A DNA stretch of 64,000 bases, from contig JAHZEL010000012.1 in NCBI GenBank assembly GCA_019421865.1, positions 1-64,000 on the forward strand, read 5' to 3'. Below are positions 32,396 through 42,000 of the stretch, one piece after another. The number at the start of each line of letters is the position of its first letter. The stretch's first letter is position 1. This stretch comes from Desulfovibrionaceae bacterium. GTDB taxonomy: Bacteria; Desulfobacterota; Desulfovibrionia; Desulfovibrionales; Desulfovibrionaceae. A program made the translations under genes and the position numbers. Below the pieces are notes generated by a model. That model was not told the DNA's origin, ran no database searches, and was given only the letters and a program-made list of their open reading frames with translations.

Positions 32396-34195
32396 ATGGC
32401 ACACGTCAGTCTTACATTCGGTAATCTTACGCAGCTGGCAAATTCGCTGGGAGACGATGCGAACATCGTCGTCAAGAACGGCGGTTTTGAAAGCAGAGGC
32501 AAGGTCGGTTCCTTTTTCACGCTCAAGAGTACCAACCGCCATGCTGGCAACGTGCTTTTTGCCGCCGTGCGTCAGCAGTACGGCGATGCCGTGGCCGATG
32601 CCCTCGCCCCGCAGATGCGAGCCGCGCGCGAGGAAGGCAAGCCCCTCAGCGCGAGAGTGGTGCGCGACATCCTGGCCGATGCGGCCGCCATGTCCGCGGG
32701 TATTCCCCGCATCAATGAAGACATGGCGCGTCACTTCGTGCTGGGCAATGCCGGTCCGGGCGACACCCGCAATCTGGACGCGGCCATCGATGCCTTCTGC
32801 GAGGGAAAGAACGTGACTCCCGCCGCCCGCGAGCAGCTGAAGAACCGCTTCGGCGAGGCCATGCTCCGGTCGATCGGACAGGAAGGGAAGAAGATCCTCA
32901 GCTATGCGGACATGACCGAGATGGTCCGCACGGCGTCTCTGCCCGCCATGAAGAAGGCCTGGAACGACGTGCAGGTGGAAGCGTTCATGAACGATCCCGT
33001 GCACGGCGCGGATGCCGCCATCGACGATAGTGCCGCCCGTCTCGGTCTGGATGGCGCGCAGAAGCATGAGTTCCGGCGTCTGGTGGGCATGGCTCTTGCC
33101 CATGAGGCCGAAGTCGCCGCGGATAACGGCAAGATGCTTGATGCGCAGACGCTGTATCGTTCCGTATCCGAAGGCTCGCTGACGGCGCTGAAGAACTTTG
33201 CCTATGCCTGCGGCAAGACCGGCGACGTGGACTTTGTGGCTCGCGACATGCTTGCGTGGTCCACGCCCCGTACGGCGGCGGATATGGCCATGCTGTCCGT
33301 GCAGGTCGGCAATCTGGCCGGCATTGCGGCGGGATCGCTGGCGGCGCAGCGTCTGGACGAGATGCGCGCCATGCAGCCTGAAGGCATGCTCAGCCGCGAA
33401 ACGCTGTGGCAGGGCTGCTTCCGCGAAGCCATGCCCGGCAATCTGAAGGAAGCGAGCTTCCGCGATTTCAATACCGCCGTGTTCGACCGCCTCGGCGAAG
33501 AGTTCAACAAGGCGCGTCCGGGCAGCAACACGGCCGCGGCCGACGGCATGACGGCGCTTGCGACGGGCGTGAGCTTTGAAAAGACGCTGGCCAGTCTGAG
33601 CGCGCCCGTAACGCTGACGCTGGCCGACTTCAGAAACATGCCCGCGCTGACGTCCGTGGCGAATCTCGGTTCGTTCCAGGAAGTGGAAGAGTCGCTGGCC
33701 AAGGACCTCAAGCGTCGCGGCACGCACAGCTCGCTGCCGGGCTATACGCCCTCCATCAGCTTCGGCGCGGCCGGAGGCGAGGCGGAAGTCATTCATATTC
33801 AGGACCTTTCCGGCATGAGCGAGGACGATCGCGCCCAGTTCAGCGCGGGCAATCCTTCGTCCATGAGCCGGAGTCTCGTGGAGCACGCGCGGCGGCTCTG
33901 CGGCGGCAACGAGGTGCAGGCCCGGCAGGTCATCCAGAGCATGGGGCAGAGCGGCGCGTTCCTTGTGCGCTCCAACAGTTCCATGACCGGCGTGTTCGAG
34001 TCCGAGCATTCGCCTCTGGACATCGACGTGCGGCGCGAGGAGAACGGCAACGTGACCATGCGCTTCTACAAGCCCGAAGCTTCGCCTCTGGACATCGACT
34101 ACACCTATACCATCACGCCCGACGGGCGCGGCGTGCTGACGGCCTGCCGCATGCAGGCGAGAAACCCGCAGCCTGCTCAGGCCGCGGATGAGTAA
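32396..34195 (+). CDS. candidate type III secretion effector
   Basis: 599 residues from the ATG at 32396, which has GGAGG seven bases upstream; the ATG at 32390 is too close to it. The start is Ser/Thr/Asn-rich and uncharged, as in secreted effectors, with no Sec signal or membrane helix. A long helical body and a C-terminal beta domain (GVFESEHSPLDIDVRREENG, then ASPLDIDYTYTITPDG, an internal repeat of SPLDID) follow. The next gene encodes a CesT-type chaperone, the usual effector-chaperone pairing. Effector status is inference from that pairing; the biochemical activity is unknown. It is not a recognisable virion protein. Confidence 0.65.
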   Translation: MAHVSLTFGNLTQLANSLGDDANIVVKNGGFESRGKVGSFFTLKSTNRHAGNVLFAAVRQQYGDAVADALAPQMRAAREEGKPLSARVVRDILADAAAMSAGIPRINEDMARHFVLGNAGPGDTRNLDAAIDAFCEGKNVTPAAREQLKNRFGEAMLRSIGQEGKKILSYADMTEMVRTASLPAMKKAWNDVQVEAFMNDPVHGADAAIDDSAARLGLDGAQKHEFRRLVGMALAHEAEVAADNGKMLDAQTLYRSVSEGSLTALKNFAYACGKTGDVDFVARDMLAWSTPRTAADMAMLSVQVGNLAGIAAGSLAAQRLDEMRAMQPEGMLSRETLWQGCFREAMPGNLKEASFRDFNTAVFDRLGEEFNKARPGSNTAAADGMTALATGVSFEKTLASLSAPVTLTLADFRNMPALTSVANLGSFQEVEESLAKDLKRRGTHSSLPGYTPSISFGAAGGEAEVIHIQDLSGMSEDDRAQFSAGNPSSMSRSLVEHARRLCGGNEVQARQVIQSMGQSGAFLVRSNSSMTGVFESEHSPLDIDVRREENGNVTMRFYKPEASPLDIDYTYTITPDGRGVLTACRMQARNPQPAQAADE

Positions 34196-34419
34196 GTCCG
34201 GGGCGCAGAGGCGGTGACAGCCGTGTTCTGCGCCGGGGCAGGCTTCGGCCGGAGGCTCCGCGTGAGCGGCTTTGGGCGGAGCAGAAATAAACAGGCGGCG
34301 GATGCCCCCCGGAGCGTGGGGCCGCGCGCAGATTCCGAAAGGACGTTCCGCCGGACGGGCCGATGCATGACCGGCTCCTCCGGCGTGAAGCGCATACTTT
34401 TTTTGTGAGGATTTCACCG

Positions 34420-34875
34420 ATGTTTGACGTTTTTCAGTCCCTTCTTTCCACGCTGGCGCCTGCGCTGAACCTGCCTGAGATCACGCTGCGGGAGGATGAT
34501 CCTTCCTGCCTGCTGGTCATCGACGATTTTGAGGTCAGCCTGCGCTATCTGCCCGGGGCCGACATGGTCATGATGTTCACCGTGGTAGCGCCGCTGCCGG
34601 AAAGAGGCAGGGAATCCCTGTACGCGGCACTTCTGGATGCCAACACCTTCTTTCACGGCACGCAGGGCTTCACGCTGGCCGCGCGGGAGGATACCGGCGT
34701 CACGCTGCAGGGCGTCATGCCGCTGCGCATGCTGGACGACTCCAACATCACCGTGTGGGTGCAGAATTTCGTGAACGTGGCGGAAGCCTGGCAGAGTCGC
34801 TGCGTGAGCGCGGAAGACGAGTCTGCGACGGAAGTTCCGGCGGACGCCTTCATGCAGGACATGCTGCGGGTGTGA
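34420..34875 (+). CDS. CesT-family type III secretion chaperone
   Basis: 151 residues, acidic, one domain. The alternation FDVFQSLLSTLAPALNLPEI / CLLVIDDFEVSLRYLPG / DMVMMFTVVAPLPERGRESL / LYAALLDANTFFHGTQG is the helix-strand-strand-helix pattern of class I chaperones (CesT/SycE type), which bind the N-terminus of one effector as dimers. Start chosen at the ATG behind GTGAGG. It lies 224 bases after the candidate effector on the same strand. No type III apparatus genes are in the window. Confidence 0.82.
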   Translation: MFDVFQSLLSTLAPALNLPEITLREDDPSCLLVIDDFEVSLRYLPGADMVMMFTVVAPLPERGRESLYAALLDANTFFHGTQGFTLAAREDTGVTLQGVMPLRMLDDSNITVWVQNFVNVAEAWQSRCVSAEDESATEVPADAFMQDMLRV

Positions 34876-35359
34876 TCTCGCTTTCGGCGCGCCGCTGACG
34901 CCGTCGTGCGGCAGTGGTGAGGCGGGGAGCTCACGGATTCGGTCCGAAGACGGGCTTTTGCCTGCTCAGCATGGCGTTTTGCCGCGATTGACGTGGTTGC
35001 AGCGGGGTGGGGGAGTTGTGCCCCCGGCCCTGGCGGACGCGTTTTTCCGGGGACTGCCGCCGCGAGTGCTTGCTTGCGCGTTTTTTGCCGTACCGGAGCG
35101 TATGTCCCGCCTGCGGCGTTTTGCGGTTTGTCCTGCGCTCGGTCGGACGTATCGGCAGCCCGTTGCGCCGCCCCCTCGCACCGGCGAAGAGGGCGTTCTT
35201 TCCGCTCCGGAACGGCGGCCGTCGCCTCTGTCCGTTACTCGTTCGGAGACTGCCTTTTTGGGCCCGTGATCCGTCTGGGATTGCGCCTTCCGGCCACCTG
35301 CGGCGCTGGCTCTCCCTGAGCAGGTCGCGCCCGCTTTTGCTTCTTCATCATCAGAACAG
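34876..35359. other. gene-poor spacer
   Basis: About 480 bases without a supported gene; open frames on both strands are Arg/Pro-rich. It ends at a terminator. Confidence 0.55.
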
Positions 35360-35384
35360 ACCGTGCCTTCGGACACGGTTTTTC
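35360..35384 (+). terminator. rho-independent terminator
   Basis: Stem ACCGTG/CACGGT around an 8-base loop containing CTTCGG, then TTTTTC. Likely ends the effector-chaperone transcript. Confidence 0.7.
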
Positions 35385-35392
35385 TTGTCTTT

Positions 35393-35420
35393 AAAAGTTA
35401 GATGAACTAAACTTTTAGTT
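35393..35420 (+). promoter_or_regulatory. palindromic operator-like site before the HMA-like gene
   Basis: Perfect repeat AACTAAA-CT-TTTAGTT (35405-35420), overlapped by a second pair AAAAGTT (35393-35399) and AACTTTT (35410-35416), in an AT-rich island about 95 bases before the gene. Shape suits a dimeric repressor; the protein is unknown. Confidence 0.45.
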
Positions 35421-35511
35421 ATTCATTTCCGGCACGGAAGAGCAGGGGCAGGCTTGCCGTGCAGAGAGACGCCGGGCCGCAGGATTCGGCGTCGACCATA
35501 AAGGAAGAAGC

Positions 35512-35757
35512 ATGTCCTACAGTATCAGGGAATTCGGCAGGGGGCGGGTCGTCGTTCTTCATGAAGCGCTGGTTCATCCGGGCAGGGCGGCCAAAGTGCA
35601 CGACGTTCTTTCGGCGGTTCAGGGCGTCAGAACGGTGAACATTGATACGCGGGACGGTTCGCTTGCGCTGGAATACGATCCGCAGCAGCTGAATCATGCG
35701 GATCTTTTTCTGCTCTCGCGCCGGGTGGAGGCTCTGCTCGCTGAAGAAGCCGACTGA
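35512..35757 (+). CDS. small HMA-like domain protein
   Basis: 81 residues folding as one beta-alpha-beta-beta-alpha-beta unit (VVVLHEALVHPGRAAKVHDV, GVRTVNIDTRDGSLALEYDP). This resembles heavy-metal-associated domains but lacks the CxxC metal site, as in the degenerate HMA_2 family. It may bind a partner protein rather than copper. AAAGGAAGAAG precedes the ATG. An operator-like palindrome lies upstream. Function not established. Confidence 0.7.
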   Translation: MSYSIREFGRGRVVVLHEALVHPGRAAKVHDVLSAVQGVRTVNIDTRDGSLALEYDPQQLNHADLFLLSRRVEALLAEEAD

Positions 35758-36033
35758 CCGTTTTTTCCCGCCGCTTTTCCGGGCGCAGCGCGGTTTCCGG
35801 CCGGAGAATACTTGACGCCGGGCGCGTCCCCGTGTCTTCTTTTCGTGAGAGGCGGGCGTTGAGCGGCCCTGCGCGTGAGGCTGCCCTGTTCAGTCGTCCG
35901 GTCGCGGTCTGGATAGCGGCCCGGCTTTCCGGTTCGGCTTTCGTTCGTGGCGCGGCTCGGCAGACAGCGGAGGCGCGCCCCCTCATGAGGGCGGAGGCTG
36001 CCGCGCGACAATAAAAAATCAGGAGGTGAGGCC

Positions 36034-36711
36034 GTGATGGTGCTTTCCCGGCGCTGGAAAAGGAATCCCGTGCGCCTGCTTGAGGCGTGGGGCATGGGCG
36101 GACGCGCAGCTTCGGCTCAGGAGGAGAAGAGGTTTCTCGACAGGCTGGATCAGGCTCCGGACGACGAGGTCGGGGACCTGTGTCTGGTCATGGGCGGATT
36201 CACGGACGCCTTCTTCGGCAGGGCCTACCGGCTCATGGAGGATCTGTCCGTGCTGCTTGGTCCGGGTTTCGACCTCTATTACCGCGAGCATGACGAAATT
36301 GCCGGAACCCGTCGCATTCTGTGCCGTTACGGCGCGCTGCAGCGCCGCGTGGTGCTCATAGGCCACAGCTGGGGCGGCAGTTCTCTTGCGCGCAGCGTAC
36401 TGCCGTCCTGCCCGGACGTGCGGGTGACGGCGCTTGTCACGCTGGATCCCGTGGGGCTGCGCGGCCCGCGTTTTCTGCCGCAGGTGCAGCGCTGGCTCAA
36501 CGTGTACATTCCCTACGACAGGGCGGCCTGGAGCCGCGAAAACAACATTGCCCGCCTCGGGAGACCGTGGGAATTCGTGCGTCAGGCCAACATCAACCGT
36601 GTGCCTTCCGTGCTGCGCCATGCCGATGCGCTCGGCATGTTCCGCGAATACGGCGAGGGCTTTCTTCGTCTGGTTCTTCTGGAAAACGAGCTCGAAAACG
36701 GCCTGCGCTGA
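36034..36711 (+). CDS. alpha/beta-hydrolase fold protein
   Basis: 225 residues. GHSWGGSS is the nucleophile elbow (serine near residue 112). An aspartate in TLDPVG and a histidine near the C-terminus (LRHADALG) could complete a triad. The fold resembles small lipases or esterases; no signal peptide, so probably cytoplasmic. AGGAGGT fits either the GTG at 36034 or the ATG at 36037. Convergent with the MFS gene. Substrate unknown. Confidence 0.75.
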   Translation: MMVLSRRWKRNPVRLLEAWGMGGRAASAQEEKRFLDRLDQAPDDEVGDLCLVMGGFTDAFFGRAYRLMEDLSVLLGPGFDLYYREHDEIAGTRRILCRYGALQRRVVLIGHSWGGSSLARSVLPSCPDVRVTALVTLDPVGLRGPRFLPQVQRWLNVYIPYDRAAWSRENNIARLGRPWEFVRQANINRVPSVLRHADALGMFREYGEGFLRLVLLENELENGLR

Positions 36712-36729
36712 CGCGCACTCCGCTCCGGC

Positions 36730-37944
36730 TCAGGATCCGTGCCTCGGAACGGGCGGGCGGATGCTCCAGCGCAGGGCGAAGAGCACCAGCAGTAGGGCCG
36801 CGGCAAGATAGGCGGCTTCCAGCCCCCACAGGGAAATGAGGGTGAATCCGCCGAGCGGGCCGAGCGCCGCGCCGAGATCGATGGCCAGCGTGTAGGCCGT
36901 GATGACCACCACGGCCTGCGACCGGGAAGCCACGTCCGTGGCCAGGGCGTCGGAAAGGGTGGTCATGGTGGTGCAGCACAGCTCAATGGCGATGAGCACG
37001 GCCATCCACGGCAGAAGCGGCAGCGGGAGCGTGGTGAGCGCAAAGAGTGCGGCGGCAGCCCAGCAGCCTCCGGCGAACATGGTTACGCGGCCGAGCCTGC
37101 CGTCGGAAAGACGGCCGACCAGCGGCGAGAGCAGCGGATCCCAGCCCCAGCGCAGAGACTGCACCATGCCCGACACCGTGGCGCAGCCCACCGCGATGCC
37201 GAACAGCGTGACGGATTCTCCCCAGTGCCCGGCCATGAGCGCCGAGAGCGTGGACATGAAGAAGCCCTCGATGATGAGCGTGACGAAAAGACAGGTGACG
37301 AGCACCCAGACAAGCTCCTTCGAGCGCAGCAGGGAGAAGACGGACGCTTTTTCGGCGTTTTTCGGCGCGCCGGTCTGAGGCGGGGTGCGCCGCAGAAGAA
37401 AGAGGGCCGCAGGCAGGGCCGGAGCCGCCACGAGCGCGCCCGCAAGAAGCGTGACGTGCAGCCCCATGGCGTCGGCCAGAAGACCGCCGCCCAGCATGCC
37501 GAGGAGATTGCCCAGCCGATAGGTGCCGGTATAAAGCCCGATGAAGTATCCGCGGTCGTGCTCGCTGGCCGCCTGCATCACGGTGAACAGGCCGCCGAGC
37601 TTGAGCAGCGACCAGGCCAGCCCCCACAGCACGCGCAGGGCGGCCCATGCGGCCAGTCCCGAGGCGGCGGCATAGCCCAGCGGAATGAGCAGGGCGAGCA
37701 GGGCGGCGAACACGGTGCAGCTTTTGATGCTCACCCGGGAATACACCCAGCCCATGATGGGGTTGAGCGGCAGGCGGGCAAGTCTGTTCAGGGAGAGCAC
37801 CACGCCCACTTCCCACAGGGAGCCGAGTCCGGCTTCCTTCCAGTGCACGGGCAGGGTGACGTAGAGCATGGCGTCCGCCGCTACGCAGGCGGCGGTGATC
37901 AGGGCGAACGTGATGACCTGACGGCGGGCGGAAAACGGCATCAT
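36730..37944 (-). CDS. major facilitator superfamily transporter
   Basis: 404 residues with twelve hydrophobic helices in two six-helix halves separated by a cytoplasmic loop around residue 200 (PPQTGAPKNAEKAS). The loop after helix 2 (LARLPLNPIMGWVYSRVSIK) is the MFS motif A region. It lies six bases after the DeoR-type regulator and is therefore probably its target. Substrate or drug specificity is not visible. Confidence 0.88.
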   Translation of the reverse strand: MMPFSARRQVITFALITAACVAADAMLYVTLPVHWKEAGLGSLWEVGVVLSLNRLARLPLNPIMGWVYSRVSIKSCTVFAALLALLIPLGYAAASGLAAWAALRVLWGLAWSLLKLGGLFTVMQAASEHDRGYFIGLYTGTYRLGNLLGMLGGGLLADAMGLHVTLLAGALVAAPALPAALFLLRRTPPQTGAPKNAEKASVFSLLRSKELVWVLVTCLFVTLIIEGFFMSTLSALMAGHWGESVTLFGIAVGCATVSGMVQSLRWGWDPLLSPLVGRLSDGRLGRVTMFAGGCWAAAALFALTTLPLPLLPWMAVLIAIELCCTTMTTLSDALATDVASRSQAVVVITAYTLAIDLGAALGPLGGFTLISLWGLEAAYLAAALLLVLFALRWSIRPPVPRHGS

Positions 37945-37950
37945 GACGGA

Positions 37951-38712
37951 TCAGGCAAGGTAGAGGCTGGTTCCGGCTTCGCGGATCATGGTCTGCCAGC
38001 GCGCGGGCAGAGGGGCATTGGAGAATATGGCGTCCAGCTGGGAAACGTGTCCGGCGCGGACCATGGCGGGGCGGCCGAACTTGGAGGAGTCGCAGGCGAG
38101 AAACACGCGCCGCGAATGTTCGATGATGGTGCGCGCCACGGAAACCTCCCGGTAGTCGTAGTCGAGAAGATTGCCCTCGCCATCCACGCCGGAAATACCT
38201 ATGATACCGAAATCCATGCGAAATTCACGGATGAAGTGTTCCGTTTCCGTTCCGGTCACGCCGAGATCGTGGGAGCGTACCGTGCCGCCGGCAATGATGA
38301 CCTCAAAGGAGGGATTGCCCGCACAGATGCGCGCCACGTTCAGGTTGTTGGTGAGGATGCGCAGATTCTTGTGATTGAGCAGCGCCACGGCCACGGCTTC
38401 GGTGGTGGTGCCTATGTTGATGCACAGCGAGGCCCCGTCCGGAATGTGACCGGCCACGAGTTCCGCGATGCGCCGCTTCTCTTCGGGAAAGAGGCGCTTG
38501 CGCTCGTCGTAAATGATGTTTTCCGTGCCGAGGGGCATGCCCACGCCGCCGTGGAAGCGCTGCACCCTTCCCTCGTCGGCAAGCTGATTGATGTCGCGCC
38601 GCATGGTCTGCGGAGTGACGGAAAAGTTCTGGGCCAGTTCCTCAATGGTGGCGTAGCCGCGTTTGTTGAGAAATTCCAGAAGGTTCTTTTTTCTGCTGTC
38701 TGCTCTGTTCAT
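37951..38712 (-). CDS. DeoR/GlpR-family transcriptional regulator
   Basis: 253 residues. N-terminal helix-turn-helix (RKKNLLEFLNKRGYATIEEL, VTPQTMRRDINQLADEGRV) and a C-terminal DeoR sensor domain (NIGTTTEAVAVALLNHKNLR, DFGIIGISGVDGEGNLLDYD, DSSKFGRPAM), the fold that binds phosphorylated sugars. Start at 38712 chosen because the family always begins just before this helix; the long upstream frame is antisense to another gene. First gene of an operon with the MFS transporter. A 10-bp perfect inverted repeat upstream is the likely operator. Confidence 0.9.
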   Translation of the reverse strand: MNRADSRKKNLLEFLNKRGYATIEELAQNFSVTPQTMRRDINQLADEGRVQRFHGGVGMPLGTENIIYDERKRLFPEEKRRIAELVAGHIPDGASLCINIGTTTEAVAVALLNHKNLRILTNNLNVARICAGNPSFEVIIAGGTVRSHDLGVTGTETEHFIREFRMDFGIIGISGVDGEGNLLDYDYREVSVARTIIEHSRRVFLACDSSKFGRPAMVRAGHVSQLDAIFSNAPLPARWQTMIREAGTSLYLA

Positions 38713-38783
38713 AGGCCGTCCCGTATAGTGTGCCCGGAGTATAGAAGCAACGGGACGCTTCGGCAAGGAAAAGAATGTCGCCG

Positions 38784-38841
38784 ATGTGTCAATGTGTGAA
38801 AGAAAACACGATTGACACATTGGCGTAACAAAGACTACACT
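38784..38841. promoter_or_regulatory. DeoR operator candidate and divergent promoters
   Basis: Perfect inverted repeat ATGTGTCAAT (38784-38793) / ATTGACACAT (38811-38820), 17 bases apart. Each arm contains a TTGACA -35: one facing the 1012-residue protein gene with TACACT at 18 bp (38836-38841), the other facing the DeoR gene with a poor -10. A bound dimer would silence both genes. Confidence 0.65.
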
Positions 38842-39003
38842 TCCTTTTCTTATTCCTAGCATGAAACATCGCCGTCGAACAGGGACCCGTTCCGGCAGGG
38901 CTGCGCGAAGCGCGCCTGCAAGTTGCCGGAACCGTTTCGCATCTTCCGCAGGAAGGAGCGGGCCCGGCTCGGCGGCTGTCACTCGAAGGGGGAGAGGCGC
39001 CGT

Positions 39004-42000
39004 ATGTCGGTAAATCTTTATTTCGACAGGCAGGACCGAGAGATCCTGACCATGGTCAACAGAATACTGGAATGTCCGGACAAGGCTCAGAGCCGGGTGT
39101 TCGACGCGAATCTCCATCCGCACGGCATCAAGGGTCTGGTCATTTCCCGCGTGTCGCGGGTGGCCTATGCCGTCATCAATCTGCTCACCAATCTGGAAGT
39201 CGGTCAGGCCGACGACAGAATCATGGCGCTTCAGGCCCTCTACGACGAGGTGATGAGCAGCGCCCATTCCATGCTGCGCCGCAACACCGCCCGCGTGCTT
39301 CTGCAGATCATGAAGGACCTCGTGCGCGCGCAGGATTCTCCGCTCACGCAGCTCAAGCTGGCCCACGACTTCCGCAAGGCCGCGCAGGGCACGCCCCGCG
39401 TGGTGCGCAAGATGCTTGCGCGCTATCATCTGCCGGAAATGCCCGAGGAATGGAATCAGCTCTCCTTCGACGATCACGTCTACGACGCTCATTCCCGCGG
39501 CCGCAAGACTCCCACGCATCTCATTATGGACGCGTGGATCAAGGGTCTGCGCTACCTCACCGTGGTGTATTCCAACTACATCGACTACGCGGCGGCGAAG
39601 GAAATTCTGGAAGCGGCGGCCATCATGGGCATCCATGTGCGCGTGGGGCTTGAGGTGCGCTGTCCGTTCCGCGGCCGCTACGTGAGCATGGTGTGGGTGC
39701 CGCGCGGCTTCACGGCATCGGGCGACTTTCTCGAATTTCTGGAATCGGACAAGATGCGCGCGCTTACCGCGCAGGGCCGCGAGGCCGTGGAATGGCGCAA
39801 GCAGAAGACTCTTGAAGCTCTCGAACGCTGGAACGCCGGACGCAGGAGAGACATCGCCCGCGCCTGGGGAACGGAGATTCCCGAGCTTCACAGCGGCCGC
39901 CTCATGGCCTGCGTGGGACTCGGTCAGCCTTCCTTCGAGCATCTTGCCGAGTGCATTCACTCCTACGTGCTGCCCTTCGTGAAGGAGCGGGCGCGCGCCC
40001 TCAAGGAACGCGTGGCCGCCGGAGGCGATGAGAACGGCGCGCTTGAACAGGAGATTCTGAAGCTGGACGGGCTTACCGCCGACGTCATCGCCAGAGAGTG
40101 GCTGGACGGTTCGGATCTGCCCGAAATAGGCGGCGGCGAGGAAAACGTGCCGCTCATGTTCACGCGTTCGCCTGCGCAGATGGTGGAGGAACTGGCCGGA
40201 CTGCATACCGGCTACAGGCTCATCCTGAATCTGGCCGGACTCAACGTGCGCGACGTGCTTGAGCTGCTCTACGACTGCGACTGCTGCATCACGCACCTTG
40301 AGCTGTTCAACCTCAAGGACTGGCATGAAGGACTGCTCAACGATCTGCCCGCCATCAACGAGCTTCAGCGCGTGCTCAACGAGGGCAGAGGTCCCCGCAT
40401 CAAGCAGATCGTGCACGAGATTCTCGATTCTCTGGAAGCGCAGGGCGAAACGGAGCGGGCGGAGAAGTTCCGCAGCATTCAGAGCAACATTCCCACGCTC
40501 TGGGAATACTACCGCAAGAATCCGCTGAAGAGCCGCATAGGCTCGAACTCCGTGCGCGACAACAACGGCCGATCCTTCGGCATGGGCTTCGTGTACACCG
40601 AAACCCTGCCTGCCCGCGCCAAGAAGACCCTGCGCGAGAACAGCCAGTACATGGGCGAGATTCCGGTGTACACCCGCATCGAGGAGCGCGTGAGCTACGA
40701 GGACGACAGGGAAAGCGTTTCCGCCTTCACCCGTGCCGTACGACGTATTCCGGGGCTTCGCCATTTCCGCCAGTCCAGAAACAGAGCCTGGCTGCCCGAC
40801 GACAACAGCCAGATCGCAAGACCCGGCAACGTGGTGAGTCTCGGCGGCATCAACGTCACTCCGGACAACGGCCTCAGAGCGGAACCTGCCGTGCACCGCG
40901 AGGAAAAGCCCGGTTCCGCCTATCTGAGCACCACCGTGACCAACTGGATCAAGGTCATGGCGGGCTTCATTCCTTCGGTGGCCTCGTTCCTCTACACGCA
41001 GGACTGGTGGTTCCTGGCCTGGTTCGGCACCTTCATCTGGTTCGGCATCACCGGCATACGCAACATCATTCAGATGGTCGTGGCGGGCAACGGCACCACG
41101 CGCACCACGCTTCTGCGCTGGAAGGATCATGTGAGCATCAGCCGCATATGCGACTCGCTCATGTACACCGGCATATCCGTGGCGCTGCTTGAGGTGATCG
41201 TGCGCGTGTGGCTTCTCGAGGATCTGTGCGGGCTCAGCGTGCGCGAGCATCCCGGCGCGGTGTTCGCCGTGCTGAACTTCGTGAACGCCATCTACATCTG
41301 CACGCACAACATCTACCGCGGCTTCCCGCGCGAGGCGGCCATAGGCAACCTGTTCCGCAGCGCCCTCGCCATTCCCGTGTCGTCGTGGTACAACCAGGCC
41401 TTCGTGGCCATACTGCTTCTGTGCGGCGTGGAGGATCCGCTGTTCTATTCCGTGCCCAGCGCGGCCATCATCTCGAAGCTTGCTTCCGATACCGTGGCCG
41501 CGGTCATCGAAGGCTACGCCGACAGCCAGAACAACCGCCGCATGCGTCGCTGGGACTACGACGGCAAGATCGCGCGCGTGTTCTCCTGCTACACCCGGCT
41601 GGAACTGCTCTTCCCCGAAGAGGACATCCTCATCAAGCTGGCCCGCTCCGAAGGAAAGGCGTCCGAGCCTTCCGGGGAGGCCCGCAAGCTGGAGCTTGCG
41701 CTCATCATCAACGCCCTCGATCTCATGTACTTCTGGTTCTACCAGCCCCGCGCGCAGGATGCCTTCCGCCGCCTGATCCGGAACATGAGTCAGGCCGACA
41801 GAACCGTGTTCGCCCGCTCCCAGCTCGTGCTGCTTCGCGAGCGCGACATCAGCCAGCTTTTCGTGGACGGCCTTGTGGGACGCAACTTCTCCCAGCCTCT
41901 CGCCTTCTATCTCGACAGGCGCCGCGATTATCTCAACGCCATGATGAAACTCTGCCATCCCGGCCGCAAGAGCGTGCAGGCTCTGCCCACCATCGTTTTT

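Noticed and set aside
34876..35359. Several plus-strand frames in the spacer after the CesT gene
   Set aside because: Arg/Pro-rich translations, no ribosome sites, overlapping frames of equal length on both strands.
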